Part shown: positions 9,474-18,570 of the stretch, piece by piece
Layout of the letters: each line of letters starts with the position of its first letter
Position numbering within the stretch: the first letter of the stretch is position 1
Assembly: GCF_003688995.1 (NCBI RefSeq)
Contig: NZ_PENI01000004.1
Location: 62,001-126,000 of the forward strand
Length of the DNA: 64,000 bases
DNA from: Streptomyces shenzhenensis
GTDB lineage: Bacteria > Actinomycetota > Actinomycetes > Streptomycetales > Streptomycetaceae
Direction of reading: 5' to 3'
The notes under the pieces: model-generated
What the model saw: only the letters and a program-made list of their open reading frames with translations
Database searches by the model: none
What the model was told of the DNA's origin: nothing
Position numbers and translations under genes: made by a program

Positions 9474-9513
9474 CGGCGCCCCGGCCGGCATCCCCCATCC
9501 GGCCGGGGCGCCG
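9474..9513. terminator. Bidirectional hairpin terminator between chitinase-like gene and bglC
   Basis: A 15-bp perfect stem (9474-9488 with 9499-9513, core GGCGCCCCGGCCGG) and a 10-base loop lie in the convergent gap after the GH18 gene stop (9447) and before the bglC stop (9640). No U tract follows, as is usual in Streptomyces. Confidence 0.75.
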
Positions 9514-9639
9514 GTGTGCCCACGGCGGTGGCCCGGACATCACCGGTGCCGGCTCGCCGACCGCCCCCCGGCGCACGGCGCTCCGACACCCCCGCGGGGC
9601 GCGACGCGACCCCACGACGCGCCGCACCCCTGCCTCCGG

Positions 9640-11067
9640 CTACACGCCCTCGGCGGGCGGCAGCGAGCCGGACCGGGCGGCCTCGCCGTACCAGCGCGCG
9701 CTCGACTTCGGCGTCCGCTCCAGCGTGGCGTAGTCGACGTACACCGAGCCGAAGCGCTTCTCGTAGCCGTACGCCCACTCGAAGTTGTCCAGCAGGGACC
9801 ACAGGTAGTAGCCGCGCACGTCCGCGCCGTCCGCGATGGCCCGGCGGACCGCCGACAGATGGCCGTGCAGATAGGCGATGCGCTCCGGGTCGTGCACCCG
9901 GCCGTCCGGGTCCGGCTTGTCGTCGTACGCGGCCCCGTTCTCCGTCACGTACAGCGCCAGGTCCGGGGCCTCCCGGGAGTACCGCATGATCAGCTCGTGC
10001 AGGCCCGTCGGGTCGATCGTCCAGCCCATCTCCGTGCGCTCGCCCGGCGTCTGGTGGAAGGCCACGTCGTCCGCGGCCGGCCAGGGCGAGTGGTCGCTCG
10101 TCCCGTGCCCGTCGGCCCGCGGCCCGGTCGCGTCCGGGTCGGCCGCCGAGACCAGCGTCGGCGTGTAGTAGTTGAGGCCCAGCGCGTCCAGCGGCTGGTG
10201 GATCGCGCGGAGGTCGCCGTCCTGGACGTACGACCAGTCGGTGACCGAGGCCGTGGCCTGGAACAGCGTCTCCGGGTACGCCCCGTGCAGCACCGGGCCG
10301 TGGAAGACGCCGTTGGCCAGGTCGTCGATCCGCCGGCCCGCCGCGAGGTCCGCCGGATCCTGCGAAACGGTGCGCACCACCGAGGAGTTGAGGCTGATCG
10401 CGATCGTGTTGCGGGCCGGCATCACCGAACGCAGGGCCGATGTGGCCAGCCCGTGCGCCAGGTTGAGGTGGTGCGCGGCCCGCAGCGAGGCCGCCGGGTC
10501 GGTCCGGCCCGGCGCGTGCACCCCGGAGCCGTAGCCCAGGAAGGCGCTGCACCAGGGCTCGTTGAGGGTGATCCACTGCTCCACCCGGTCGCCCAGCGCC
10601 TCGCCGACGATCTGCGCGTACTCGGCGAACCGGAGGGCGGTGTCCCGCTCCGGCCAGCCGCCCGCGTCCTCCAGTTCCTGCGGCAGGTCCCAGTGGTAGA
10701 GCGTGACCGCGGGCCTGATGCCGGCGGCCAGCAGCTCGTCGACCAGACGGCGGTAGAAGTCCAGGCCCACCTGGACGGCCGGGCCCCGGCCCGTCGGCTG
10801 CACCCGCGGCCAGGAGATCGAGAACCGGTAGGCGTTCAGGCCCAGCCCGGCCATCAGCGCCACGTCCTCGCGGTAGCGGTGGTAGTGGTCGACCGCGATG
10901 TCACCGGTCTCGCCGCCGGCCGTCCTGCCGGGCGTATGGCTGAAGGTGTCCCAGATCGAGGGGGTGCGGCCGTCCTCCCGTACCGCCCCCTCGATCTGGT
11001 ACGCGGAGGTCGCCGCGCCCCAGAGGAAGGCGGGAGGAAAACTCACGGAGGTAACGGGCTCAGGCAT
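9640..11067 (-). CDS. bglC: Beta-glucosidase, glycoside hydrolase family 1 (BglC)
   Basis: 475 aa cytosolic GH1 enzyme, expected to hydrolyse imported cellobiose and cellotriose to glucose. The catalytic acid/base is E170 in [13 protein letters not shown] and the nucleophile is E376 in [12 protein letters not shown]. The N-terminal [19 protein letters not shown] is the GH1 signature, and [11 protein letters not shown] and the [13 protein letters not shown] motif near the C-terminus complete the family pattern. It has no signal peptide, fitting an intracellular role behind the Ceb transporter. It follows cebG by 128 bp on the same strand, and a near-perfect CebR box overlaps its start codon, so it can be regulated both within the ceb operon and on its own. 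Confidence 0.95.
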   Translation of the reverse strand: MPEPVTSVSFPPAFLWGAATSAYQIEGAVREDGRTPSIWDTFSHTPGRTAGGETGDIAVDHYHRYREDVALMAGLGLNAYRFSISWPRVQPTGRGPAVQVGLDFYRRLVDELLAAGIRPAVTLYHWDLPQELEDAGGWPERDTALRFAEYAQIVGEALGDRVEQWITLNEPWCSAFLGYGSGVHAPGRTDPAASLRAAHHLNLAHGLATSALRSVMPARNTIAISLNSSVVRTVSQDPADLAAGRRIDDLANGVFHGPVLHGAYPETLFQATASVTDWSYVQDGDLRAIHQPLDALGLNYYTPTLVSAADPDATGPRADGHGTSDHSPWPAADDVAFHQTPGERTEMGWTIDPTGLHELIMRYSREAPDLALYVTENGAAYDDKPDPDGRVHDPERIAYLHGHLSAVRRAIADGADVRGYYLWSLLDNFEWAYGYEKRFGSVYVDYATLERTPKSSARWYGEAARSGSLPPAEGV

Positions 11068-11080
11068 GGAAGCGCTCCCA
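11067..11080. promoter_or_regulatory. CebR operator at the bglC start codon
   Basis: TGGAAGCGCTCCCA matches the known CebR box TGGGAGCGCTCCCA at 13 of 14 positions. Its first base is the A of the bglC ATG read on the other strand, so a bound repressor would sit directly on the translation start, acting as a roadblock for read-through transcription or blocking a local promoter. Confidence 0.8.
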
Positions 11081-11195
11081 TCGAGTGGTCGTGGCGACCG
11101 GTGGGGTGGTGGACAGAGAAGAGGGGGAGGGGCGGGAGACACGGGGGCCGGGGCGGCGGTGGCCCGGCCCCCGGGGCTCCGGGGTCCGTGGCGGG

Positions 11196-12098
11196 TCAGC
11201 CCTTGATCGCGCCCTGCATGATCCCGCCCACGATCTGCTTGCCGAACAGCAGGAAGGCGACCAGCAGCGGCAGCGTGCCGAGCAGCGCGCCCGCCATGAT
11301 CACCGCCTGGTCCGGCACATAGCCGGTGCCGAGCGAGTTCAGGGCGACCTGCACCGTCGGGTTCTGCTGGTTCAGGGCGATGATCGGCCACAGGAAGTCG
11401 TTCCAGGCGAACACGAAGGTCAGCAGGCCGAGCACGGCCATCGCCGGCCGCGCCGCCGGGAACACCACGTGCCACACCACCCGCAGACTGCTCGCCCCGT
11501 CCACCCGGGCCGCCTCGATCAGCTCGGTCGGCAGCGCCTGCACCAGGTACTGCCGCATGAAGAACGTGCCGAACGCGGTCACCAGGCTGGGCAGAACGAC
11601 CGTCTGCAACTGGTTCGACCAGCCCAGGTCCGACATCCACAGATACAGCGGTACGACGGCGAGCTGCGGCGGGATCATCATGGTCCCGATCGTCAGCAGC
11701 AGCAGGAGGCCGGAGAACCGGAACCGCAGCTTGGCGAAGGCGAACCCGGCGAGGGTCGCGAACACGACCGTGCTGACCGTGATCGTGCCCGCCACGATCA
11801 CGGAGTTGACCATGGCGGTGCCAAGGCCCGCCTCGTCCCACGCGGACTGCAGGTTCGTGAACAGGTTGCCGCCGAACCACAGCGGCGGCGGGGTCTCGGC
11901 CAGCCGCCGGTCGGTGCGGGAGGCCGCGACCGCCGTCCACACCAGCGGCGCCAGCGAGACCAGCGCGAAGACCGTCAGCACGACATAGGTGACGGGGCCC
12001 GCGTGCAGCTGCTTGCCCGCGCCCATCACCCGGCGCCGCCCGCGCCCACGCCGCTCGGTGCCCGCGCCGCGCGGGAGGGTGAGTTCACTGGTGGTCAT
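11196..12098 (-). CDS. cebG: Cellobiose/cellotriose ABC transporter permease CebG
   Basis: 300 aa inner-membrane protein of the MalG/carbohydrate-uptake permease family with about six membrane segments (first near residues 36-56). The EAA cytoplasmic loop that contacts the ATPase is seen as [20 protein letters not shown] near residue 195. It forms the channel with CebF. The start codon overlaps the cebF stop by 4 bp, indicating translational coupling. No ATPase gene is present in the locus; ceb systems are known to share the multiple-sugar ATPase MsiK encoded elsewhere. Confidence 0.93.
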   Translation of the reverse strand: MTTSELTLPRGAGTERRGRGRRRVMGAGKQLHAGPVTYVVLTVFALVSLAPLVWTAVAASRTDRRLAETPPPLWFGGNLFTNLQSAWDEAGLGTAMVNSVIVAGTITVSTVVFATLAGFAFAKLRFRFSGLLLLLTIGTMMIPPQLAVVPLYLWMSDLGWSNQLQTVVLPSLVTAFGTFFMRQYLVQALPTELIEAARVDGASSLRVVWHVVFPAARPAMAVLGLLTFVFAWNDFLWPIIALNQQNPTVQVALNSLGTGYVPDQAVIMAGALLGTLPLLVAFLLFGKQIVGGIMQGAIKG

Positions 12099-13120
12099 TG
12101 GGACTTCCTCAGGCGTCGGGTGAACAGCATGTTGATCACGGCGACGATCACCAGGATCAGGAACATCGACCAGGCGATCGCGGACGCCTTGCCCAGGTTG
12201 CCGATGATCCAGCCCTGGTCGTACATGTACAGACCGAGCGTCTGGTACTGGTGCTCGGAGCCGCCCTTCGAGCCGCTGACCCCGCCGAACAGCAGTGGCT
12301 CACCGAACAGCTGGGTCGCGCCGATGGTGGAGACGACCACCGTGAACAGGATCGTCGGCCGCAGCTGAGGGATCGTCACATGCCGGAACTGCTGCCAGCG
12401 GTTGGCGCCGTCGAGCGCCGCCGACTCGTACAGGTCGGTCGGGATGGCCTGCATCGCCGCCAGATAGATCAGCGCGTTGTAGCCGGTCCACCGCCAGATC
12501 ACGATGGACGACACCGCGAACTGCGAACCCCAGTCCGACTCCCGCCAGTTGACCGGATCCACGCCGAAGAAGTGCAGGATCCAGTTGACCATGCCGCCGT
12601 CCCACGAGTACAGCAGCGTGAAGACCAGTGTTGCCGCGGCCACCGAGGTGGCGTACGGGGTGAGCATCACGACCCGCCACACGGTCGAGCCGCGCAGCCG
12701 GTAGTTGAGCAGATGCGCGAGCCCGAGCGCCGCGAGCAGCTGCGGCACGGTGGAGATGACACCGATGGTGAAGGTGTTCTTCAGGGCGGTCCAGAAGAAG
12801 TCCGAGGCCCACAGGTTCTTGTAGTTGTCCAGCCCTGCCCAGGTCTGCCGGTCCAGCGACGACAGCTGCACGTCGTGCAGCGAGTACCAGGCGGTGTACA
12901 GCAGCGGGACCAGCGAGAAGGCCCCGAAGAGGATGAAGAAGGGGGCGATGAACGCGTACGGGGACGCCTTCATGTCCCAGCGGTACAGCCGGCTGCGCCA
13001 GGAGTCGGCGCCCGCCGGCGCACCGCGACCGTGAGCGCCCCGGGCCGCGCCCGGCTGGGAGCCGGGCGCGGCGTCGGCACTCGACGCGGGCTGCGCGAGA
13101 GCCTGCTTGGAGCCGGTCAC
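12095..13120 (-). CDS. cebF: Cellobiose/cellotriose ABC transporter permease CebF
   Basis: 341 aa MalF-type permease. A hydrophilic Gly/Ala-rich N-terminus of about 48 residues precedes six predicted membrane segments (first near ASPYAFIAPFFILFGAF). The EAA loop is ESAALDGANRWQQFRHVTIP. The start is taken as GTG at 13120, which overlaps the cebE TGA stop in a GTGA arrangement; a longer upstream reading would run inside cebE. The alternative ATG about 49 residues downstream would give a more compact protein. It functions with CebG and the CebE binding protein for uptake of cello-oligosaccharides. Confidence 0.9.
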   Translation of the reverse strand: MTGSKQALAQPASSADAAPGSQPGAARGAHGRGAPAGADSWRSRLYRWDMKASPYAFIAPFFILFGAFSLVPLLYTAWYSLHDVQLSSLDRQTWAGLDNYKNLWASDFFWTALKNTFTIGVISTVPQLLAALGLAHLLNYRLRGSTVWRVVMLTPYATSVAAATLVFTLLYSWDGGMVNWILHFFGVDPVNWRESDWGSQFAVSSIVIWRWTGYNALIYLAAMQAIPTDLYESAALDGANRWQQFRHVTIPQLRPTILFTVVVSTIGATQLFGEPLLFGGVSGSKGGSEHQYQTLGLYMYDQGWIIGNLGKASAIAWSMFLILVIVAVINMLFTRRLRKSQ

Positions 13121-14445
13121 TGGCCGAGCACGTCCTTGATCTCCTTGGTGGCGGCGTCCCAGCCCTGCGTCGGGGTCTTGCCCTTCTGCTCCACCTGGAG
13201 AATGCCGATGTCGGTGATCGCGCTGAGGATCGGCTGGTCCTTGGCGCCGTGGTACTGCGTCGGGATCGTGTTCGCCGAGTCGGAGAAGATCTGCGTGATC
13301 GGCGCGTCGGAGAAGTACGCGGTGGTGGCCGCGGCCGGCTCCAGGTCCGCGTACGCCGACGGGGTCGACGGGAAGCTGGCCTGCTTGGCGAAGACCTTGG
13401 CCTGCTGCTCGGGCGCGGTCAGCCACTTCGCCAGCTCGATGGCCTCCTTCTGGTGCTTGCCCGCAGTCGGCACGCCGATGAAGGAGCCGCCCCAGTTGGC
13501 CGCGGTCGGGGCCGCCGCCACGTCCCAGTTGCCCTTGCCCGAGTCACCGGACTTCTCCTGGATGTAGCCCATCATCCAGGCCGGGCAGGCCACCGTGGCG
13601 AAGGTGCCGTTGGCGAAGCCCTGGTCCCACGGCTTGTCGAACTGCTTCAGCTTCGCGGACATGTTGCTGGTGGCCACGGTCATCGCCACGTTCCAGGACT
13701 TCTTCACGCCCGCGGACTTGTCCCAGACGACGTTGCCGTCCCGGTCGTAGTACGTCTCGGTCTCGCCGCCGATCGCCGCGTTGTAGACGGAGGAGGCGGA
13801 GTCCACGTACTTGGTGCCGGACGGCGCCTTCTTCATGTACTCCTTGCCCAGCTCGACGTACTTGGCCCAGTCGCCCTTCCACTGCGCGGCGAGCTTGGTC
13901 CGGTCCGTCTCCAGGCCGGCCTTCTCGAACAGGTCCTTGCGGTAGCAGATGGCCATCGGGCCGATGTCGGTGCCCAGCCCGATCGTCTTGCCGTCCTTGG
14001 TGGTGGCCTGGGCCAGCTTCCAGTCCAGCCACTGGGACGTGTCGACCTCCTTGCCGAGGTCCACGAACTTGTCGGCCTGGGTCTGCACGGCCTCGGTGAT
14101 GTTGCCGACCTCGATGGCCTGGATGTCGTCGGCACCGGAACCGGCCTGGAGCCGGGTGAGCACCTTGGGCCAGTAGACGTCGGTGCGGGTGGTGACGTTC
14201 TCCTTGACGGTGATGTCGGGGTGGAGCTTCATGTATTCGTCGTAGAGGCCGGCCTGCTTGTAGCCGAAGACACCGAAGGTCCCGATGGTCAACGTGGTCT
14301 TGCCCTTGCCGTCACCGTTGCCGCCGCCCGATTTCGACGAACCGTCGTCGGAGTCGTTGGCGCAGCCGGCCAGCACTCCCGTAGTCAGCGCGGCGACGGC
14401 CGCGAAGGCCACCAGCCTGCGGGACCGGCGGGTACTCGTGCGCAT
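13117..14445 (-). CDS. cebE: Cellobiose/cellotriose-binding lipoprotein CebE
   Basis: 442 aa extracellular solute-binding protein of the family 1 type. The signal peptide ends in the lipobox VLAGC with lipidated C28, anchoring it to the outer face of the membrane. A Gly/Ser/Asp-rich spacer (29-47) precedes the ligand-binding fold starting at TTLTIGTFGVFGYKQAG. It captures cellobiose/cellotriose and delivers it to CebFG. It is the first gene of cebEFG; 113 bp upstream lies a perfect CebR palindrome. In plant-associated Streptomyces the CebE ligand also induces development or virulence pathways; that is family knowledge, not visible here. Confidence 0.94.
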   Translation of the reverse strand: MRTSTRRSRRLVAFAAVAALTTGVLAGCANDSDDGSSKSGGGNGDGKGKTTLTIGTFGVFGYKQAGLYDEYMKLHPDITVKENVTTRTDVYWPKVLTRLQAGSGADDIQAIEVGNITEAVQTQADKFVDLGKEVDTSQWLDWKLAQATTKDGKTIGLGTDIGPMAICYRKDLFEKAGLETDRTKLAAQWKGDWAKYVELGKEYMKKAPSGTKYVDSASSVYNAAIGGETETYYDRDGNVVWDKSAGVKKSWNVAMTVATSNMSAKLKQFDKPWDQGFANGTFATVACPAWMMGYIQEKSGDSGKGNWDVAAAPTAANWGGSFIGVPTAGKHQKEAIELAKWLTAPEQQAKVFAKQASFPSTPSAYADLEPAAATTAYFSDAPITQIFSDSANTIPTQYHGAKDQPILSAITDIGILQVEQKGKTPTQGWDAATKEIKDVLGQ

Positions 14446-14558
14446 TGAGTCCTCCTGTTGCCTGACGTGCCGACCCCCCGGCCAACTGCTCTGTTGGGCC
14501 CGTTCGTACTCGCTGCGGCTCGGGCGGGGAACGTGCGGGACGTGTATGTGTCAGGTAC

Positions 14559-14576
14559 TGTGGGAGCGCTCCCACA
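14559..14576. promoter_or_regulatory. CebR operator, cebE-cebR intergenic region
   Basis: TGTGGGAGCGCTCCCACA is a perfect 18-bp palindrome containing the complete 14-bp CebR box. It lies in the 330-bp divergent region between cebE (start 14445) and cebR (start 14776), 113 bp from cebE, where it can repress cebE and possibly cebR. The rest of the region shows no further strong motif. Confidence 0.93.
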
Positions 14577-14775
14577 AGTGATGTGTTGAAGAGTCGTCGG
14601 TTCGGGCGGGGGTGTCAAGGGAGCGGACAGGGCCGACTGCGTTCAGTTATCTGCCTGTTAACTAATCCCCGCCCGCCCCACCGGGGCCCCGACGACACCG
14701 GCGCACAGCGGGCTCCGCACGCGGGGCTGTTACATTCCACACCAGCCAGATTGCCGGTCCAGGGAGGCAGAGCCC

Positions 14776-15831
14776 ATGGCAAGCCACGGAACGCGGGGGC
14801 GCAGTGGCCGTCGGCCGACCCTTGAAGAGGTCGCCGCACGCGCCGGTGTGGGCCGTGGCACCGTCTCCCGGGTGATCAACGGCTCGCCCCGGGTCAGCGA
14901 AACCACGCGCGCGGCGGTGGAGGCGGCCGTCGCCGAGCTGGGGTACGTGCCGAACACGGCGGCCCGGGCGCTCGCCGCCAACCGCACGGACGCCATCGCC
15001 CTGGTCGTCCCCGAGCCGGAGACCCGGTTCTTCGCGGAGCCGTACTTCTCGGACATCCTGCGCGGGGTGGGCGCCGAACTCTCCGACACCGAGATGCAGT
15101 TGCTGCTGATCTTCGCCGGCAGCGACCGCGAGCGGCAGCGGCTCGCGCAGTATCTGGCGGCGCACCGCGTGGACGGCGTGCTCCTGGTGTCCGTGCACGC
15201 CGACGACCCGCTGCCCGATCTGCTGGCCCAGCTGGAGATCCCGGCGGTGATCAGCGGCCCGCGCTCGGCGGCGGAGGCGCTCGCCTCGGTCGACTCCGAC
15301 AACTACGGCGGCGCCCGCTCGGCCGTGGAGCACCTGCTCGGCCGCGGGCGGCGCACGGTCGCCCACATCACCGGCCGGCTCGATGTGTACGGCGCCCAGC
15401 GGCGTGTCGACGGCTACCGCGCGGCCCTGCGGGACGCGGGCCACCCGGTGGACGAACTCCTCATCGAACCGGGCGACTTCACCGAGGAGGGCGGCCGGCG
15501 CGCGATGGCCCGGCTGCTGGAGCGCAGGCCCGGCCTCGACGCGGTCTTCGCCGGTTCGGACGTCACCGCGGCCGGCGCCCGCCAGGCGCTGCGCGGGGCG
15601 GGCCGCCGCATCCCCGACGACGTGGCCCTGGTCGGCTACGACGACTCGGCCATAGCCCGCCACATGGACCCGCCGCTGACCAGCGTCCGCCAGCCCATCG
15701 AGGAGATGGGCCGCGCCATGCTCGACCTGCTCCTGACGGACATCGCCGACCGCCGCCCGGCGGTCTCCCGCGGCCTGGAACGCCGGCACGCGGTCCTCCC
15801 GACGGAACTGGTGATCCGCTCGTCGTCGTGA
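14776..15831 (+). CDS. cebR: LacI-family cellobiose-responsive repressor CebR
   Basis: 351 aa. The N-terminal LacI helix-turn-helix covers residues 14-65: TLEEVAARAGVGRGTVSRVI followed by the hinge helix region NTAARALAANRT. The remainder is the two-lobed periplasmic-binding-protein-like sensor domain (VVPEPETRFFAEPYFSDILR; VALVGYDDSAIARHMDPPLT). Binding of cello-oligosaccharide should release it from the TGGGAGCGCTCCCA operators at cebE and bglC. Divergent orientation next to cebEFG-bglC and the presence of the exact box support the assignment over other LacI proteins. Confidence 0.93.
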   Translation: MASHGTRGRSGRRPTLEEVAARAGVGRGTVSRVINGSPRVSETTRAAVEAAVAELGYVPNTAARALAANRTDAIALVVPEPETRFFAEPYFSDILRGVGAELSDTEMQLLLIFAGSDRERQRLAQYLAAHRVDGVLLVSVHADDPLPDLLAQLEIPAVISGPRSAAEALASVDSDNYGGARSAVEHLLGRGRRTVAHITGRLDVYGAQRRVDGYRAALRDAGHPVDELLIEPGDFTEEGGRRAMARLLERRPGLDAVFAGSDVTAAGARQALRGAGRRIPDDVALVGYDDSAIARHMDPPLTSVRQPIEEMGRAMLDLLLTDIADRRPAVSRGLERRHAVLPTELVIRSSS

Positions 15832-16350
15832 CCGCGACGCATCCGCTCCCGCGGTGTCACCTCGCGGGCCTACGCCGTGCGCGACGCTGCCAGGGACACC
15901 TTCGGGTGCTCGAACAGGGCCCAGTGCTCCGGCGCCTCGAAGTCCGGGTGCATGGTCGGCTCGCGCCGATGAACTGCACCTTCTGTGAGCTGGCATTTGT
16001 CGGTGATCTCCAGCTCAAGGAACTCCGGCACGGACTGCCGGGTGGGGGCCGTGCCGGGGTTGACGTGCAGCGCGGCGGTGCCGGCCCGGTCGACGGTGGT
16101 GGAACAGGCGTGCCATCTGCTACCGCCCGGTGGGGTGTTCAGATTGTGGAGGACGCCCTCAGTGGGATGAGGTCGGCGTCGATGCCAGTGGTGGTGCCGG
16201 GGCGTAGGCGATGACGATCGCGCGCCCCTTCGCCTCAGGTTCAGCGCCGTTCGAACCGCACCAGCTCCCCGTCATCACCCACGACGGCCGTCAGCGTGGG
16301 GAAGACAGGCCGGTAATTCCATGATCGGTTCCCACGGTGCCGAGAAACGC
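15832..16350 (-). pseudogene. Relic zone with fragments of decayed genes next to tRNA-His
   Basis: No intact gene is convincing here. On the minus strand, 16060-15870 reads through RQSVPEFLELEITDKCQLTE and ends at a stop after HPDFEAPEHWALFEHPK. The segment FLELEITDKCQLT is very like the N-terminus of radical SAM/SPASM proteins just before the CxxxCxxC cluster, but the second and third cysteines are absent. Two other minus-strand frames look like degraded coding sequence: one ending GTTTGIDADLIPLRASSTI at about 16150, and one ending TAVVGDDGELVRFERR at 16241. The pattern is that of several frameshifted, truncated genes. Confidence 0.5.
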
Positions 16351-16384
16351 CAGGGGCTGACCTGTTTTCCCAGGTCAGCCCCTG
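16351..16384 (-). terminator. Hairpin terminator downstream of tRNA-His
   Basis: A perfect 14-bp stem (16351-16364 with 16371-16384, core AGGGGCTGACCTG) and a 6-base loop lie 10 bp past the tRNA 3' end in the direction of tRNA transcription, followed by the T-rich GCGTTTCTC on the transcribed strand. Confidence 0.85.
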
Positions 16385-16393
16385 ATCGGTGAG

Positions 16394-16467
16394 GGTGAGT
16401 GACGGGACTCGAACCCGCGGCATCCTGGACCACAACCAGGTGCTCTACCAGCTGAGCTACACCCACC
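16394..16467 (-). tRNA. tRNA-His (GTG anticodon)
   Basis: The reverse complement folds into a normal cloverleaf. The acceptor arm is GTGGGTG paired with CACTCAC, with the extra G at position -1 that is diagnostic of tRNA-His opposite discriminator C73. The D arm is AGCTCAGCTGGTAGAGC, the anticodon loop is TTGTGGT with anticodon GTG, and the T arm contains GGTTCGAGTCC. The CCA end is not encoded, as in many Streptomyces tRNAs. It lies upstream of ornA's 3' end, on the same strand. Confidence 0.97.
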
Positions 16468-16618
16468 ATGACCGGTGGTGACCGGCCGAGAAAAAGTGTA
16501 CAGGGTCCGAAGGGGTGCTCGCGCACGTCTTTCGCGGCGCCCTCGGACGGACGGCGGCCGACCCCGCGGCCGGGCCTCCGTCCGTGCCGGGCGTTCGTCG
16601 CCGCCCGGCCGCCGGTGG

Positions 16619-17224
16619 CTAGTGTGCCGCGGGCAGGACGTGTCTGGCCGCGATCGTCCTGGCGGTGTCCGAGTCGGGGCCCGGCTGGGGGACGAAGATG
16701 GCCTCGCGGTAGTAGCGCAGCTCCGCGATGGACTCGCGGATGTCGGCGAGGGCGCGGTGGTTGCCGTTCTTCTCCGGGCTGTTGAAGTACGCGCGCGGGT
16801 ACCAGCGGCGGGCGAGTTCCTTGATGCTGGAGACGTCCACGATCCGGTAGTGGAGGTAGTCCTCCAGCGTGGGCATGTCGCGCAGCAGGAAGCCGCGGTC
16901 GGTGCCGACGGAGTTGCCGCACAGCGGGGCCTTGCCCGGCTCCTTGACGTGCTCCCGTACGTAGGCCAGGACCTGCTCCTCCGCGTCGGCCGGCGTGGTG
17001 CCGCCGGGCAACTCGTCGAGCAGCCCGGACGCGGTGTGCATCTGGCGCACCACCTCGGGCATCGTCTCCAGCGCCGAGTCCGGCGGACGGATGACGATGT
17101 CCACCCCCTCGCCGAGTACGTTCAGCTCGGAGTCGGTGACCAGCGCGGCCACCTCGATGAGCGCGTCGTCGGACAGCGAGAGACCGGTCATCTCGCAGTC
17201 GATCCACACCATGCGATCGTTCAT
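16619..17224 (-). CDS. orn: Oligoribonuclease
   Basis: 201 aa DEDDh 3'-5' exonuclease that degrades RNA oligomers of a few nucleotides, including linear products of cyclic dinucleotide breakdown. The catalytic residues are visible: D9 and E11 in [10 protein letters not shown], a central Asp in [16 protein letters not shown], and His/Asp in [12 protein letters not shown]. Length matches the family. In Streptomyces this gene (ornA) lies just downstream of adpA and its loss impairs sporulation; the same order is found here, with 140 bp and a strong terminator between the genes, so it is probably transcribed at least partly on its own. Confidence 0.96.
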   Translation of the reverse strand: MNDRMVWIDCEMTGLSLSDDALIEVAALVTDSELNVLGEGVDIVIRPPDSALETMPEVVRQMHTASGLLDELPGGTTPADAEEQVLAYVREHVKEPGKAPLCGNSVGTDRGFLLRDMPTLEDYLHYRIVDVSSIKELARRWYPRAYFNSPEKNGNHRALADIRESIAELRYYREAIFVPQPGPDSDTARTIAARHVLPAAH

Positions 17225-17306
17225 ATGCCTAACCTTACGGCCCGTAGCCGCTTCCGGGGCCTGCCGTGCGCGGAGTCACGGCGAGGCGTCGTGGCCGCCG
17301 ATGCGC

Positions 17307-17339
17307 ATCGGGGTCCGGGGCAGCGCCCCGGACCCCGAT
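17307..17339. terminator. Hairpin terminator between adpA and ornA
   Basis: A 15-bp perfect stem (17307-17321 with 17325-17339, core ATCGGGGTCCGGGGC) with an AGC loop lies 26 bp beyond the adpA stop. It should separate adpA from ornA transcription. Confidence 0.88.
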
Positions 17340-17364
17340 CCGTCACGTCCGATCCGTCACCGTG

Positions 17365-18570
17365 TCACGCGCCGGTGCGCGGCCCCGGCAGGCTCATCGC
17401 GGCGGTGCGCCGCGACTGCATCGGGACACCGCCGGCCTCCGGGTGCAGCAGGGCGGGCACCGGTCCGACGGGGCCGGCGAGTCCCGTCGCACCCGGGCCC
17501 GCGGGCCCCGGCTGCGACACCGTGGGCTCCCCGTCTCCCGGCCGGTCGCCCTGCGGCCTGCGCGCCCGGTAGGCGGCGCGGTAGGCGGCGGGGGACGAGC
17601 CCAACTGGCGGCGGAAGTGCCCGCGCAGCGCCACCGGGGAGCGGAAGCCGCAGCGGCCCGCGACCTCGTCCACCGAGTAGTCCGACGTCTCCAGGAGACG
17701 CTGGGCCTGCAGCACGCGCTGGGTGATCAGCCACTGCAGCGGCGCGCTCCCGGTCAGCGAGCGGAAGCGGCGGTCGAACGTGCGGCGGCTCATGTACGCG
17801 CGCGCGGCCAGCGTCTCCACGTCGAACTGCTCGTGGAGGTGCTCCAGCGCCCAGGCGACGACCTCGGCGAGCGGGTCGGCGCCGATCTCCTCTGGTAAAG
17901 ACCGATCGAGGTAGCGCTCCTGACCGCCACTGCGGCGCGGCGGGACCACCAGGCGCCGGGCGAGCGCGCCGGCCGCCTCGTTGCCGTGGTCCGACCGCAC
18001 GATGTGCAGACACAGGTCGATCCCGGCCGCCGTGCCCGCCGACGTCAGTACGTCGCCGTCGTCGACGAACAGCTCCCTGGGATCGACATGCACCGACGGA
18101 TAGCGCTTGGCCAGCGTCGGCGCGTACATCCAGTGGGTCGTGGCCGGCCGGCCGTCCAGCAGGCCCGCCGCAGCCAGGACGAACGCGCCGGTGCACAGGC
18201 CCACGATGCGGGCGCCCTCCTCGTGCGCGCGGCGCAGCGCGTCGAGCGCCTCCTCGGGCGGAGGCGAGGTGATCGATCGCCAGGCCGGCACGACGACGGT
18301 GCCCGCCCGTGAGATCGCTTCCAGGCCATGCGGCGCGGTGAGTTCCAGGCCCCCCGTGGTCCGCAGCGGGCCTTCCTCACCGGCGGCCACCAGCAGCCGG
18401 TAGCGCGGCACTCCGGCATCCTGGCGGTCGATACCGAACACCGAAAGCGGTATGGAACTCTCGAAGATGGGGCCGCCGCTGAACAGCAGCACCGCGACGA
18501 TCTCCTTGCGGCGTCGCCCGGATAGTTTCCGGGCAGCGGCTTCCGGCGCGGCAGTGGAGTCGTGGCTCAT
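17365..18570 (-). CDS. adpA: AdpA, AraC/XylS-family master developmental regulator
   Basis: 401 aa. Residues about 25-190 are the DJ-1/PfpI-like dimerisation domain (VAVLLFSGGPIFESSIPLSV; RIVGLCTGAFVLAAAGLLDG). Residues about 235-340 are the AraC DNA-binding domain with two helix-turn-helices (LAARAYMSRRTFDRRFRSLT; RCGFRSPVALRGHFRRQLG). A TTA leucine codon (L225, complement of 17896-17898) sits between the two domains in SLPEE, the position where adpA genes depend on the bldA tRNA for translation. I start at ATG 18570 (MSHDSTAAPEAAARK), the conserved N-terminus; upstream in-frame sequence is intergenic. AdpA controls aerial mycelium formation and secondary metabolism and is autoregulated. Confidence 0.97.
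   Translation of the reverse strand: MSHDSTAAPEAAARKLSGRRRKEIVAVLLFSGGPIFESSIPLSVFGIDRQDAGVPRYRLLVAAGEEGPLRTTGGLELTAPHGLEAISRAGTVVVPAWRSITSPPPEEALDALRRAHEEGARIVGLCTGAFVLAAAGLLDGRPATTHWMYAPTLAKRYPSVHVDPRELFVDDGDVLTSAGTAAGIDLCLHIVRSDHGNEAAGALARRLVVPPRRSGGQERYLDRSLPEEIGADPLAEVVAWALEHLHEQFDVETLAARAYMSRRTFDRRFRSLTGSAPLQWLITQRVLQAQRLLETSDYSVDEVAGRCGFRSPVALRGHFRRQLGSSPAAYRAAYRARRPQGDRPGDGEPTVSQPGPAGPGATGLAGPVGPVPALLHPEAGGVPMQSRRTAAMSLPGPRTGA

Noticed and set aside
16211..16321. Short plus-strand peptide beginning MTIARPFASG as a RiPP precursor
   Set aside because: Its start recalls RPF-type ATP-grasp peptide precursors, but there is no ATP-grasp or intact radical SAM gene, and opposing frames overlap it.
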